Positions 52,501 through 62,183 of a stretch of DNA of 64,000 nt are shown in pieces (the stretch's first letter is position 1; each line of letters begins with the position of its first letter). The stretch comes from Paenibacillus sedimenti (GTDB taxonomy: Bacteria; Bacillota; Bacilli; Paenibacillales; NBRC-103111). The notes beneath the pieces are model-generated. The model searched no databases, had not been told where the DNA came from, and saw only the letters and a program-made list of their open reading frames with translations. The position numbers and the translations under genes were made by a program. The stretch is taken from positions 496,001 through 560,000 of the forward strand of contig NZ_JACVVD010000002.1 of the NCBI RefSeq assembly GCF_014534655.1, read 5' to 3'.

Positions 52501-54789
52501 ATGATAAAAAGCAGTATATTGGGTTATCCGCGTATTGGTACGGATCGAGAATGGAAGAGAGCGCTCGAGGCATTCTGGTCAGGCAAAATCGAAGAATCAG
52601 AGTTTCACAGCCAGTTGCAGGTGATCCGTCTGAATCATTTGCGCAAGCAGCAGGAGAAGGGCATCTCCTTCATCCCGGTCAATGATTTCAGCTATTACGA
52701 TCATGTGCTTGATACAGCCGCTATGTTCGGCATTATTCCTAAACGCTTTTCTTATAAGGGCGGGGCTGTACCATTGTCTGTCTATTATGCAATCGCTCGA
52801 GGGACGAAGGATGCTGCTGCAAGCGAAATGACCAAGTGGTTTAACACCAACTATCACTATATTGTACCCGAAATGGACGGGGCATCGCCGGTGCTTACCG
52901 AAAATAAACCCTTGATCGCTTACCGGGAAGCTAAGGAGAAGCTCGGTATTGAAGGCAAGCCTGTTATTCTCGGACCGTTGACATTCCTAAAGCTCTCAAA
53001 AGGGTACAGCCCATCCGAGACAGATGCCTGGCTCGACCGATTGATCCCGCTTTATGTGCAGATTCTTCAGGAGCTTTCAAATGAAGGGGTCCCGTGGGTA
53101 CAGATCGACGAACCGATTCTTGTAACAAAGTTAAGCTTGGATGATGTGCAACGTCTGAAAACAATTTACGAAACGTTTGCCGCATCAGTGCCGGGCATCA
53201 ACATAATGCTGCAAACCTACTTTGAATCGGTTGAGCACTATAACGACATAGTCTCACTGCCCGTCAAAGGCATAGGTCTTGATTTCGTACACGGTTTCTC
53301 AGGTAATATATCGTCGATCAGAGCGCAAGGATTTCCTAAGGACAAAGTTCTAGGTGCAGGTATCATAGACGGCCGTGGCATTTGGAAGTCTCAGCTTCGT
53401 GAGAAAATAGCACTCCTGAAGGAACTCGTTAAAATTGTAAGCCCTGAGTGTCTGGTCGTCCAATCATCGTGCAGTTTACTTCATGTTCCAGTAACAGTAA
53501 AACAGGAGACGAAACTTGCATCTGAACTGAAGGATGCTCTTGCATTTGCAGATGAGAAGCTGGACGAACTTGTACTTCTTGTGAATGCAATCACTCGAGA
53601 CGGGGCCGGAATCGTAGGTGAGTTGGAAAAAAACGATCGTGCCATTGAAGCGCTCAAACAGTCGGATGAGCGCAATCGCAGCGACATTCAGCATGCCGTC
53701 GCTGCCATCAGTGATCAACCCCTGGAACGAAACCGACCTTTTTCCGAACGTCATATTGTTCAACAGAAGAAATGGCAATTGCCGATTTTTCCGACGACCA
53801 CAATCGGCAGCTTTCCGCAATCCGCAGAGGTGCGTAAAGCCCGGCAGCAGTGGCGCAATGCTGAGTGGAACAATGAGCAGTATGCTGACTTTATCCGAGA
53901 ACAGATCGATATTTGGATCAAGCTGCAGGAGGAAACCGGCCTGGATGTTCTTGTGCACGGAGAGTTTGAGCGAACCGACATGGTCGAGTTCTTTGGTGAA
54001 AAGCTTGCCGGCTTTGCGTTTACGCAGAACGGATGGGTGCAGTCGTACGGTTCCCGTTGCGTGAAACCGCCGATTATATTTGGGGATGTAGCGTTTACGA
54101 GGGAGATGACCGTCGAAGAAACAAAGTATGCCCAGTCGCGGACCGAATGCCCCGTTAAAGGGATGCTGACCGGACCGATTACGATAATGAATTGGTCGTT
54201 CGTCCGCGAGGACATCCCGCGCGAACAAATTGCCTACCAGTTGGCCTATGCGCTTAGACAAGAAGTGGAGGCGCTTGAACGAGCGGGCATTGGCATGATA
54301 CAAGTCGATGAACCAGCAGTTCGTGAAGGGCTGCCGCTTAAGGAAGATGAACAAGCAAAATACTTATCGTGGGCTATCAAAGCATTCCGTATGGCGACCT
54401 GTACGGTAAAGGATACAACGCAAATTCACACACATATGTGTTATTGCGAGTTCCACGACATGATTCATTCGATCGAAGCGATGGATGCGGACGTAATCTC
54501 GATCGAGACATCACGCAGTCATGGTGAACTGATTCATAGCTTCGAGTTGAACACATACAAACTGGGCATCGGTTTAGGCGTATACGATATCCATAGTCCT
54601 CGTATTCCGCTCGTAGAGGAAATGACGAGTATGATTGAACGTGCCTTGCGTGTACTGGACCCTAAGCTATTCTGGATTAATCCGGACTGCGGACTTAAAA
54701 CGCGCGGATTCGAAGAAACTGTCGATTCCTTGCGGAACATGGTTGAAGCCACGAGGATCGTTCGTAAGAAGTATGCTGCAATAATTTAA
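52501..54789 (+). CDS. metE: Cobalamin-independent methionine synthase
   Basis: It transfers the methyl group of 5-methyltetrahydropteroyl-tri-glutamate to homocysteine. Two barrels: N-terminal (1-400, SILGYPRIGTDREWKRALE) and catalytic C-terminal (430-762) with the zinc ligands His/Cys in IHTHMCYCEFH, Glu in DVISIETSRSHGE and Cys in NPDCGLKTRG. FPTTTIGSFPQSAEVR opens the second barrel. 762 residues, full length. GCAGGGGTG precedes ATG 52501. Confidence 0.97.
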   Translation: MIKSSILGYPRIGTDREWKRALEAFWSGKIEESEFHSQLQVIRLNHLRKQQEKGISFIPVNDFSYYDHVLDTAAMFGIIPKRFSYKGGAVPLSVYYAIARGTKDAAASEMTKWFNTNYHYIVPEMDGASPVLTENKPLIAYREAKEKLGIEGKPVILGPLTFLKLSKGYSPSETDAWLDRLIPLYVQILQELSNEGVPWVQIDEPILVTKLSLDDVQRLKTIYETFAASVPGINIMLQTYFESVEHYNDIVSLPVKGIGLDFVHGFSGNISSIRAQGFPKDKVLGAGIIDGRGIWKSQLREKIALLKELVKIVSPECLVVQSSCSLLHVPVTVKQETKLASELKDALAFADEKLDELVLLVNAITRDGAGIVGELEKNDRAIEALKQSDERNRSDIQHAVAAISDQPLERNRPFSERHIVQQKKWQLPIFPTTTIGSFPQSAEVRKARQQWRNAEWNNEQYADFIREQIDIWIKLQEETGLDVLVHGEFERTDMVEFFGEKLAGFAFTQNGWVQSYGSRCVKPPIIFGDVAFTREMTVEETKYAQSRTECPVKGMLTGPITIMNWSFVREDIPREQIAYQLAYALRQEVEALERAGIGMIQVDEPAVREGLPLKEDEQAKYLSWAIKAFRMATCTVKDTTQIHTHMCYCEFHDMIHSIEAMDADVISIETSRSHGELIHSFELNTYKLGIGLGVYDIHSPRIPLVEEMTSMIERALRVLDPKLFWINPDCGLKTRGFEETVDSLRNMVEATRIVRKKYAAII

Positions 54790-54817
54790 AAGGTTTATTA
54801 TGAAAGGTGAGCTCACA

Positions 54818-55039
54818 ATGTCAAAAAACAATATAGACGAAAATGATCTTCCGCCCGGGCTAGCCAAGCCGGCACAACGGGCACTTGCTGGCGCTGGATA
54901 TTCGCGGCTTGAGCAGCTTAGCAAGCTTACCGAAGCCGATCTCCTGAAGCTGCATGGCATGGGACCAAAGGCGCTGGATCAGATCCGTCGCGCTCTTGCC
55001 GCCAAAGGTCTGTCGTTCTCTGAAGAATCTGACATATAG
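54818..55039 (+). CDS. Small helix-hairpin-helix protein
   Basis: The 73-residue product contains LAKPAQRALAGAGYSRLEQLSKL and LLKLHGMGPKALDQIRRAL, the helix-hairpin-helix arrangement seen in the C-terminal domain of RNA polymerase alpha and in DNA repair proteins. It probably binds DNA; no catalytic domain is attached. ATG 54818 is preceded by AAAGGTGAG; an ATG at 54800 lies before that site. It follows metE by 28 bases. Confidence 0.8.
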   Translation: MSKNNIDENDLPPGLAKPAQRALAGAGYSRLEQLSKLTEADLLKLHGMGPKALDQIRRALAAKGLSFSEESDI

Positions 55040-55106
55040 AGGTTCCCCTATGTGTCCATCGTTACGATCAAACGTGCCGATTTACCCTTAAGCAATTTAA
55101 ATTAGG

Positions 55107-55145
55107 ACCCACAGCTTGGCTGCTCCTGCGGGTTTCTTTTTTTTA
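55107..55145 (+). terminator. Terminator after the HhH gene
   Basis: ACCC-a-CAG (55107-55114) pairs with CTG-c-GGGT (55126-55133), one mismatch, followed by TTCTTTTTTTT. Confidence 0.7.
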
Positions 55146-55232
55146 GGCTTGATCGCTTTTTAGTAGCATTTTTTTTCAGTCCGTTTTATGGTATTCTGAG
55201 CACAAATTCATCAATGGCTAGGGGTATGCGAA

Positions 55233-56177
55233 TTGGCGGGTCTAGATCAAGAGCAGCGCACGAGAATCAGCAAGGTTTTGGAATATATCGAGCATCATTT
55301 GGATCAAACGTTGTCGCTGGAGTATTTGGCGAAGCTGTCGACTTACTCGCAGTCTCATTTTCACAGACTATTTACGGAAATGGCAGGGGAAACGCCGGCA
55401 GATTACGTGAAACGGTTACGGCTTGAAAAGGCAGCGCATGACTTGATCTATGAGCCGAATTTGTCGGTGACGGAGATCGGACTTCAGTGCGGGTTTTCTT
55501 CTTTATCTTATTTTACAACGGCTTTTACTGAGCGGTATCAGCATAGTCCCAAGACTTGGAGAGAGGGAGCTTACCTCGAGAAATTTCCAAGGCGCTATTT
55601 ACATAGCAAGAAATCTAAACAATTTAGTAGGAAAGAGCAAGAAACCAGTCCGGAAACAAGCTATACTCGATTCCAGTGGGTCGACCTCACTAAAGTACGG
55701 ACGATGGTATTTCCGGAAGCTGCCATCGTTCTCTCGCACCGCTTAGGGGCGTATACGCAAGACATAATACCAACGTGGGAGGGCATTTACCGCTGGGCGG
55801 AAGCTAGGGATCTTCTATCGCAGCATAGCAGGCTGATGGGAGTGCCACGCAGCAACCCATATCTCACGCCGCCGGACAAATGCCGGTATGATTGCTGCGT
55901 TACGGTACCTCTGGGGACGACCGTCGGTAACGACATGGAGACAGGGACGTTCCAAGGGGGCAAGTTTGCCGTATACGAATTCGATGAGCCGGTCGGGTAC
56001 GACAATCGCCAGCTGCTAATTGAATGCTACTCGGAGCTTTACAGCTTCTGGCTGCCTCGGAGCGGCTATCGGTATCTTGGTAATCCTGTGGAGCTCGTGC
56101 AAATTACACCAAAGGCAGGCACACTCGACATCGAGTGCCGGATTACGGCGATTACGCTGCCGATCGAACCGAAATAA
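55233..56177 (+). CDS. AraC family regulator with GyrI-like effector domain
   Basis: Residues 8-110 carry two AraC-type helix-turn-helices (SLEYLAKLSTYSQSHFHRLFTEMAGETPADYVKRLRLEKAA, then VTEIGLQCGFSSLSYFTTAFTERY). Residues 145-314 form a GyrI-like/effector-binding domain (IPTWEGIYRWAEARDL..., CRYDCCVTVPLGT). This arrangement is that of Rob/SoxS-like ligand sensors. The start is TTG 55233 behind AGGGG. A downstream DUF1761 gene may be its target. Confidence 0.88.
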   Translation: MAGLDQEQRTRISKVLEYIEHHLDQTLSLEYLAKLSTYSQSHFHRLFTEMAGETPADYVKRLRLEKAAHDLIYEPNLSVTEIGLQCGFSSLSYFTTAFTERYQHSPKTWREGAYLEKFPRRYLHSKKSKQFSRKEQETSPETSYTRFQWVDLTKVRTMVFPEAAIVLSHRLGAYTQDIIPTWEGIYRWAEARDLLSQHSRLMGVPRSNPYLTPPDKCRYDCCVTVPLGTTVGNDMETGTFQGGKFAVYEFDEPVGYDNRQLLIECYSELYSFWLPRSGYRYLGNPVELVQITPKAGTLDIECRITAITLPIEPK

Positions 56178-56203
56178 CGATTCATGGAAAAGGGGAAAGC
56201 ATA

Positions 56204-56608
56204 GTGACGTTAGCTTTAACGGAGATCAACTACTGGGCGGTGCTGGTAGGGGCAATTTTTTATATGATATTTGGGGCTTTGTACTTTTCACCGATGTTGT
56301 TTGGCGGCAGCTGGACACGCTTGAACAATGTCAAAGAAGGACATATGAGCAATCCGCTCATATATGTCGCATCCACGGGTGTTGCATTCTTAAGTTCGTT
56401 CTTGATGGCGATTCTTATTCAAGGTACAGGAGCGAGCGGTCTTTTGGCTGGACTTGTGGTAGGGCTTGTAGTTGCACTCATTGTTACACTAGTTTATTTG
56501 AAAAACGCAGCCTTTGGTCTTATGTCTCGCAAAGTGTTTGCCATCGCATTTGGGGACCACATCCTGTCTTTCATCGTGCTAGGCATCCTGCACGCCGTCT
56601 GGAAATAA
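56204..56608 (+). CDS. DUF1761 membrane protein
   Basis: The 134-residue protein has four membrane helices; YWAVLVGAIFYMIFGALYFSPMLFGGSW is the typical first segment of DUF1761. Function of the family is unknown. GTG 56204 follows AAAAGGGGAAA; a longer frame from 56135 overlaps the AraC gene and lacks a binding site. It is 26 bases after the AraC-type regulator and likely cotranscribed. Confidence 0.85.
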   Translation: MTLALTEINYWAVLVGAIFYMIFGALYFSPMLFGGSWTRLNNVKEGHMSNPLIYVASTGVAFLSSFLMAILIQGTGASGLLAGLVVGLVVALIVTLVYLKNAAFGLMSRKVFAIAFGDHILSFIVLGILHAVWK

Positions 56609-56625
56609 CAACGAGTTCAAAAGAT

Positions 56626-56672
56626 AAACGCCGAAAGAGTCCGTCCTTAGGGGCAGTTCTCCCGGCGTTTTG
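56626..56672 (+). terminator. Terminator after the DUF1761 gene
   Basis: AAACGCCG (56627-56634) pairs with CGGCGTTT (56663-56670), followed by TG and A/T-rich sequence. Weak inner pairing. Confidence 0.7.
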
Positions 56673-56718
56673 TATTTTGAAGGGATTTCCAGTTGTTTCA
56701 AGCCGGCATTTGAATCAC

Positions 56719-57156
56719 TTACAATCCTAAATTATTAATTCGATTGATTAAGCTAGTTATATCATTAATTGTAGTGATGATTTGTGAATTTTGAAGTTTA
56801 TCAAGTGCCAAATGTCCATTTTCCACCACTTTATTGATTTCTTGCAACAATACTTTATTTTTGTCTACCAATTGCTGATGAATATCCTTTGCAATCGAAG
56901 GGGCATTGATCAGATTAAATTGTTCGATTTCCTTTTTAAAATCGTTTAATTGATTTTCAAGCTTCTGCTTTGCTTCTGGATTCGTAGCGGCATCTTTAAT
57001 CATTTGCGGTGCTTGTTCTGCAAAAGTACTTAAACGATTGATGTGTTCGGTTGCTTGGTTTACATATTCTAAAGAGTTATTTGCTTTCTCCAGAATAGAA
57101 CACGCACTTAACATCAGGGTTGAAAGCATTAGTAATATCAGCATCAATTTTCTCAT
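56719..57156 (-). CDS. Lipoprotein with helical domain
   Basis: The 145-residue product has a lipoprotein signal peptide (MRKLMLILLMLSTLMLSAC) with Cys 19 as the lipid site, followed by an all-helical domain with long amphipathic stretches (NQATEHINRLSTFAEQAP, KQKLENQLNDFKKEIEQF). It resembles DUF6376-type lipoproteins of Bacillales, with unknown function. It should be anchored on the outer face of the membrane. The ribosome binding site is weak. Confidence 0.78.
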   Translation of the reverse strand: MRKLMLILLMLSTLMLSACSILEKANNSLEYVNQATEHINRLSTFAEQAPQMIKDAATNPEAKQKLENQLNDFKKEIEQFNLINAPSIAKDIHQQLVDKNKVLLQEINKVVENGHLALDKLQNSQIITTINDITSLINRINNLGL

Positions 57157-57464
57157 ATTTTTTTCACTTCTTTCAGTTTTATTTTTCCGGCAGAAATAAA
57201 TGTTTGTTATTATTTTATTACGTATTACTAGAATAAAGGGTTTCGCGAAGGATCGTTTAGTTATACAAATGGGGGGAATGAATGGTCATGAGCACAATCA
57301 ATCATTGGATCGAAAAAGTAATACGGATGGCAGAGAACGGAGCCTTGCCTTCCATCATATAAATGCTTCTGGTAAACTCGAGCCATTTAGAATTTGGGCA
57401 CAGAAGCATAACAGTTGATATGCTTACTGGGGGTTGTGATTATCTGGTAAAATGTCATTTAAAC
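57157..57464. other. Intergenic region without a supported gene
   Basis: A plus-strand frame from 57290 encodes only MVMSTINHWIEKVIRMAENG and six more residues behind GGGGGGAATG; it may be a short peptide or a gene remnant. Nothing else was recognised. Confidence 0.3.
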
Positions 57465-57493
57465 TTGACACAGTGACTGGTTTATGTTACTTT
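57465..57493 (+). promoter_or_regulatory. Promoter of the MDR oxidoreductase gene
   Basis: TTGACA (57465-57470), 17-base spacer, TACTTT (57488-57493) with a TG-T extended -10. The motif AAACTTGAC is repeated 43 bases downstream. Confidence 0.65.
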
Positions 57494-57550
57494 GTGTATA
57501 TAAAACTTGACTTTTGGAAAATAGATCAACGAGTTAAAAGGGAGGCCCTT

Positions 57551-58522
57551 ATGAGAGCGATCGTATGCACAAAATACGGCTCACCGGATGTTTTTCGACT
57601 CCAAGAGATAGAAAAGCCAATTCCCAAAGATCATGAAGTCCGAATCAAAATACATGCGGCTACAACTGGACCGGCAGACTGTGCTTTTAGGAAAGGTGAC
57701 CCATTCATGGTCAAGCTTATTTACGGTCTAAGAAGGCCGAAATACCCGATACTGGGTGCAGAGTTGGCCGGCGAAATTGAAGCTGTTGGCAAACATGTAA
57801 CGCGATTTCAAGTAGGCGACCAAGTTTATGGTCTTAGTGCAAAGACGTTCGGTGCTTATGCCGAGTACAAATGTCTGCCTGAAGATATCCCGCTGGCGAT
57901 CAAATCGGCCGCGATGTCCTATGAAGAAGCCGTCGCCGTTTGTGATGGTGCACTTACTGCTTTGACATTCCTTCGCGATCAAGCAAAGCTTCGGCGTGGA
58001 CAAAAGGTTCTGATTAACGGCGCTTCCGGGGCGGTGGGAATTTATTCGGTACAGCTAGCGAAATACATGGGTGCTGAAGTCACAGGAGTATGCAGTACAG
58101 CAAATGTAGAGTTGGTAAAGTCGCACGGAGCCGATAAGGTCATTGATTATACCCGGGAGGATTTTACGAAAACCGGTCAGGCTTATGACGTCATTTTCGA
58201 TGCGGTGGGTAAGCGGTCCTTTGCACAATGTAAAGGCTCGCTCACGCAAAGAGGCGTCTACCTTTCCACGGTCCCTTCATTGTCCCTTCTCTTTCACATG
58301 TTAAGAACTGCGGTGCCCGGCGGCAAAAAAGCCATCTTTGTGACTGCGGGACTCATGCAGAATCAAGCCAATCTGATCTTCCTTAAAGAGCTTTATGAGT
58401 CTGGAAATATCAAAGCGGTCATCGATCGTCGATATCCATTGGAACAGGTTGCCGAGGCTCACCGCTACGTGGAAAAGGGTCACAAAAAGGGAAATGTCGT
58501 CATCACTTTGGCGCAGCCCTAG
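57551..58522 (+). CDS. Zinc-independent MDR family oxidoreductase (quinone reductase-like)
   Basis: The 323-residue protein has a GroES-like domain (MRAIVCTKYGSPDVFRLQEI, GAELAGEIEAVGKHV) and an NADP-binding Rossmann domain (VLINGASGAVGIYSVQLAKYMGAEVTGV). The zinc-ligand Cys/His set of alcohol dehydrogenases is missing, so it is of the quinone oxidoreductase/enoyl-reductase type. GGGAGGC precedes ATG 57551; the frame extends upstream over the promoter and is not used. Substrate unknown. Confidence 0.87.
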   Translation: MRAIVCTKYGSPDVFRLQEIEKPIPKDHEVRIKIHAATTGPADCAFRKGDPFMVKLIYGLRRPKYPILGAELAGEIEAVGKHVTRFQVGDQVYGLSAKTFGAYAEYKCLPEDIPLAIKSAAMSYEEAVAVCDGALTALTFLRDQAKLRRGQKVLINGASGAVGIYSVQLAKYMGAEVTGVCSTANVELVKSHGADKVIDYTREDFTKTGQAYDVIFDAVGKRSFAQCKGSLTQRGVYLSTVPSLSLLFHMLRTAVPGGKKAIFVTAGLMQNQANLIFLKELYESGNIKAVIDRRYPLEQVAEAHRYVEKGHKKGNVVITLAQP

Positions 58523-58651
58523 GGGTTTTACAATGGGTTTCGGATCGCCACCACCATTGTGCTGGAAGTGGAAGGAGGACTGGAAGCGATCAGGCCGCAG
58601 ACGTCATTTTGGATACCCGGATAAGTGCATATACATGCTCCCATATAATAG

Positions 58652-58697
58652 CAAACAGCCGGTCCCTGCATCATTTGCAGAGTTCCGGCTGTTTGAT
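58652..58697 (+). terminator. Terminator between convergent MDR and FAD oxidoreductase genes
   Basis: CAAACAGCCGG (58652-58662) and CCGGCTGTTTG (58685-58695) are exact reverse complements, with an inner CTGCA/TGCAG; T-rich after. The rest of 58523-58746 holds nothing recognised. Confidence 0.8.
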
Positions 58698-58746
58698 TTA
58701 CAAGCTGAATTAAGAACGGGATAGCGTTCATTTCGATGACACCCCG

Positions 58747-60156
58747 CTATTCGCACTCGTCATTGAAGGTCACGGCGCCCACGGCTACCGCCTGATCGGC
58801 ACCCGCTTGCCCCGGCCGTTCGCCCAGCCACGCCCCTTGCTCCACCAACTTGCGCTGAAGCTCAGGAACCGGCACCTCGCGGAAGCCGATGCGTGCGAAG
58901 CTCGCCATCGCTGCCGCAACGCCCGCCGCCTCGCCCATAGCGAAGCAGTTCGGCATAACGCGGAGCGATCCTTGCACAGGGCGGTCCGAAGAGACGGATC
59001 GTCCGGCCACGATCAGATTGGACTTGCCATGCGGAAGCATGCAGCGATAAGGGACGCCATGCGATTTGCCTTTCGGCAGATGCTTGATCGTCATCGTGCT
59101 GCCGGCATTGGCAAGGTGGATATCGATAAAGTATGAATTCCGCGCAATATCGTCCTCGAAGCTGCGCATCGACAGGAAGTCCTCGACAACCAGCGTATAG
59201 TCACCCTGAATCCGGCGCGTTTCGCGAATCCCGATCTGGTCGCCGGAGTGGACGAGATGAATGTGCTCAAAGCCCGGCACATATTTACGCAAAAAGCGCA
59301 TCTGCGTATCGATCAGTTTGCGGCCCTCGATGGCGGCACGGGTCAAATCTTCCGCTTTCGTGCCGTCAATGCCAAATACATGGCCAAAGTTGAAACCGAC
59401 GACGGAATCGGTAATCCAGGCCATGCCCGAAATCCGTTTGCGCCCCTCCGGAAGATCCCCGTTGCGCTGCGCTTCCATGACCGTTCTCTCCAGCTGGTTG
59501 CGCTCGCCGGTTTCCTCTAGAAACTGCTCGAAGCGGGCTCTGTCTGCCCCAGTGACGACATAGCACATCGTGCCCGGCTGCAGCTCGCCCTGCTCGCCGC
59601 CGACCTGGAAAGGAACGCCGGCCAGCGCAGCCAAATCCGCATCGCCCGATGCGTCGATGTACAGCTTGGCTTGGATTACGGAGCGCCCGGATTTGTTGCT
59701 GATGACCAGCCCGCTGATGCGGTCGCCATCCAGCAGTACTTGATCGGCTACGGTGTGGAATAAGATCTTCGCTCCACTAGCGAGTACCTCAGCGTCGTAA
59801 ACGCGCTTAAGTGTTTCCACATCGATGGGAACCCAGTCCAGCTGCTCTTTATAACTTTGCAAAAATTTCTCTCCGGCAGCTTGCTTCATCTTCTCGAGCA
59901 GATCAAGCCCAATACCGCGAATGACTGGTTTTTCACCGTCCGTATACGGACAAAAAGCAGGTACAAGTGCGGCTGTGCCCATCCCGCCGAGGTAGCCTCT
60001 TTGCTCGATTAGCAGCGTGCTGGCTCCGTTCCGGGCTGCGGCAATAGCTGCCGCAATTCCCGTTGCGCCTCCGCCAACGACGACGACATCCGGGGTGTGG
60101 TTGACAGGCAGGCTTTGCGAAGGGATCGTAACGGTTTGTTGATTTTCCATCGACAT
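58747..60156 (-). CDS. FAD-dependent oxidoreductase (FAD_oxidored type)
   Basis: The 469-residue protein begins with a dinucleotide-binding motif VVVVGGGATGIAAAIAAARNGA at residue 25, followed by EQRGYLGGMGTAALVPAF, the hallmark of this family, and KLYIDASGDADLAALAG. The C-terminus has GRSVSSDRPVQGSLRVMPNCFAMGEAAGVAAAMA. Substrate unknown; related proteins occur in sugar or polyol clusters. ATG 60156 has GAGGAGGAA 7 bases upstream. It is divergent from a LacI-type regulator, which probably controls it. Confidence 0.88.
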   Translation of the reverse strand: MSMENQQTVTIPSQSLPVNHTPDVVVVGGGATGIAAAIAAARNGASTLLIEQRGYLGGMGTAALVPAFCPYTDGEKPVIRGIGLDLLEKMKQAAGEKFLQSYKEQLDWVPIDVETLKRVYDAEVLASGAKILFHTVADQVLLDGDRISGLVISNKSGRSVIQAKLYIDASGDADLAALAGVPFQVGGEQGELQPGTMCYVVTGADRARFEQFLEETGERNQLERTVMEAQRNGDLPEGRKRISGMAWITDSVVGFNFGHVFGIDGTKAEDLTRAAIEGRKLIDTQMRFLRKYVPGFEHIHLVHSGDQIGIRETRRIQGDYTLVVEDFLSMRSFEDDIARNSYFIDIHLANAGSTMTIKHLPKGKSHGVPYRCMLPHGKSNLIVAGRSVSSDRPVQGSLRVMPNCFAMGEAAGVAAAMASFARIGFREVPVPELQRKLVEQGAWLGERPGQAGADQAVAVGAVTFNDECE

Positions 60157-60197
60157 GGCGAACTTCCTCCTCAATTAAATGGATGCTGTTGCTTTTT

Positions 60198-60266
60198 ATT
60201 ATAGATTTCTGGCATGGCGGAACTAGTTTAATTTTTGTTTAACTTAAAAAGCCAAAGTGATATGAT
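60198..60266. promoter_or_regulatory. Divergent promoters between FAD oxidoreductase and LacI genes
   Basis: Plus strand: TTTAAC (60238-60243), 17 bases, TATGAT (60261-60266) with an upstream TGA. Minus strand: TATAAT (60203-60198) with weak TAGTTC 16 bases upstream. TTTAA repeats around 60228-60242 lie between them. Confidence 0.5.
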
Positions 60267-60316
60267 GAGCAACATATACCTGAATCTTTCTCCTGTACAT
60301 GGAGGTGAAATACGCA

Positions 60317-61357
60317 GTGCCTACCCGTAAGCGAGTTACAATGAAAACGATTGCAAAAGAGCTGGGTCTGACGATTCAGACCGTTTCGAAAGCGTTGAAG
60401 GGAAAGCCGGGCATGTCCGAAGCGACCCGCCAGCAAATTGTGCAGACCGCAGAGAAGTTAGGCTACTATACAATGGATCAAATACGCAGCCTGAGGCTGG
60501 ACCGCATCGCTCCATATCCGAACGAGCGGCTGCGCTTTCTGCTGGTGCAAACCGCAGAGTCCGTGGCGTACAATCGCCTTTTTCTGCAGGGGCTTCAAGA
60601 CCGGTTCATTACTTTCGGACACCGGATTGAGCTGCTCATGCTTCCGCGAACGATCAAAGAAGCGCACATGCGCGATTGGATCGAAGAAAGCGGCATGGCC
60701 TATGCGGACGGCGTCTTTATCGCGCCGAGCATTATGCCCAAAGCGTGGGAGCCCGCTTTATTCGAGCTGAAAGTACCGCGAATTTTGCTGAGCTTTCCTC
60801 CGCCCTGCGTGAAGATTGACAGCGTGATCTGGGATGTCTACGAGGCCACATTTCAATCGGTCGCCTACTTGCGCAGTCTTGGACATGAGCGCATTATGTA
60901 TGTGGGCGATACTCATGCGCAGCGGGGATTTATTTTGCGCTGGCAAGCTTTTTGCCATGCGATGAGCTTGCACGGTATTGAGATTGATCCCGCCATGCAC
61001 TCCATTCATGAACGGAGCGGCCTTTCGCAGTGGCGCGAGGAGCTAAAGGAGCAAATGCGGCAATACGCGCCTAGCGCTATTATTTGCGGCATCGATCACG
61101 AGGTTTCAGCCGTTTACGACTTATGCGGCGAACTCGGGTGGCGCGTGCCTGAGGATGTATCCGTGGTCGGATTTTTGAACGAACAATCCGAAGCTTTGCC
61201 GCTCTTCACCCGGCCGCTTTTGCCAATTCGCGAGACCGGCTATCGCGCAGCCGACCGGATGCTCTGGCGTATAGCCAATCCGACGCTGCCTTTTGAACAT
61301 ATTCGCATTCAGGGCGATTTCTTTGTAGGAGGCACGACCGCCCTGGCGGGAAGCTAG
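60317..61357 (+). CDS. LacI family transcriptional regulator
   Basis: The 346-residue protein has the LacI HTH and hinge (TMKTIAKELGLTIQTVSKALKGKPGMSEATRQQIVQTAEKLGY) and a periplasmic-binding-type effector domain (about 62-340, ending FFVGGTTA). GTG 60317 is 8 bases after GGAGGTGA, so the upstream ATG 60299 is rejected. Presumed repressor of the divergent FAD oxidoreductase; effector unknown. Confidence 0.9.
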   Translation: MPTRKRVTMKTIAKELGLTIQTVSKALKGKPGMSEATRQQIVQTAEKLGYYTMDQIRSLRLDRIAPYPNERLRFLLVQTAESVAYNRLFLQGLQDRFITFGHRIELLMLPRTIKEAHMRDWIEESGMAYADGVFIAPSIMPKAWEPALFELKVPRILLSFPPPCVKIDSVIWDVYEATFQSVAYLRSLGHERIMYVGDTHAQRGFILRWQAFCHAMSLHGIEIDPAMHSIHERSGLSQWREELKEQMRQYAPSAIICGIDHEVSAVYDLCGELGWRVPEDVSVVGFLNEQSEALPLFTRPLLPIRETGYRAADRMLWRIANPTLPFEHIRIQGDFFVGGTTALAGS

Positions 61358-61478
61358 GTGAAATGGGAGGGTCAACATTAAATAGCAATCGATAAGAAAC
61401 CAAGACTCATTTTTGATGTTAATATTTGCTACAGAAATACTTTCTTGCTGGAACATAAAAAATAAGGAGTTGAAATTT

Positions 61479-61991
61479 GTGAAGAGCAAAATCCAAAAAA
61501 TCACGCCAAACTTGTGGTTCGATTCACAAGCCGAAGAGGCGGCGAAGCTTTACACTTCTATTTTTAAAAATTCCAAGATTGGAAGAATCACTCGCTATGG
61601 AAAAGAAAGGAATGAAATTCACGGAATACCAGAGGGAACAGTAATGACCGTGGAATTTCAACTGGAAGGACAAGAATTCGTAGCATTAAATGGAGGTCCG
61701 CAATTCAAATTCACAGAGGCAATTTCATTTATCGTCAATTGTGAGGATCAAGAAGAATTGGATTATTATTGGGAAAAACTCTCCGAAGGCGGAGACGAAA
61801 AAGCTCAAGTGTGCGGTTGGCTGAAAGATAAATACGGCGTTTCGTGGCAAATTATTCCTGCCACTCTAACCGAGATGATAAGCGACCCCGATCCGGAAAA
61901 ATCAGAAAGAGTTATGAATGCTTTGCTCCAAACGAAGAATAAAATTGACATAAAAACTTTAATGCAAGCGTATGAAGGCCCACTTTACTAA
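61479..61991 (+). CDS. PhnB-like VOC superfamily protein
   Basis: The 170-residue protein ([73 protein letters not shown]) is of the family called 3-demethylubiquinone methyltransferase-like, which in fact are glyoxalase/VOC-fold proteins without that activity. GTG 61479 is 9 bases after AAGGAG; earlier starts lie in a region without a site. Function unknown. Terminator follows. Confidence 0.87.
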   Translation: MKSKIQKITPNLWFDSQAEEAAKLYTSIFKNSKIGRITRYGKERNEIHGIPEGTVMTVEFQLEGQEFVALNGGPQFKFTEAISFIVNCEDQEELDYYWEKLSEGGDEKAQVCGWLKDKYGVSWQIIPATLTEMISDPDPEKSERVMNALLQTKNKIDIKTLMQAYEGPLY

Positions 61992-62011
61992 GGGTTTAAG
62001 TTTAACAAAAT

Positions 62012-62048
62012 AAAATGGCTGCCAGCTTAGTTGGCAGTCATTTTATTT
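62012..62048 (+). terminator. Terminator after the PhnB-like gene
   Basis: AAAATGGCTGCCA (62012-62024) pairs with TGGCAGTCATTTT (62032-62044) with one mismatch, then ATTTG. Confidence 0.85.
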
Positions 62049-62183
62049 GTGGGGATTTATGGTAAGTCTAGCGTGGCAATTCTCCTTCCGAATTCCCCGC
62101 AACACCTGCAACATTCTAAACAGGCAGCACGTCTTAGAATAAAGAAAATAAGGGTGATGAAAAATTTTAAGGAGGAATGTACG

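Noticed and set aside
53476..54354. 292-codon minus-strand frame opposite metE
   Set aside because: Antisense to the metE catalytic barrel; no domain or start signal.
57200..57418. 72-codon plus-strand frame
   Set aside because: No ribosome binding site at its start, odd composition and no resemblance to a protein family.
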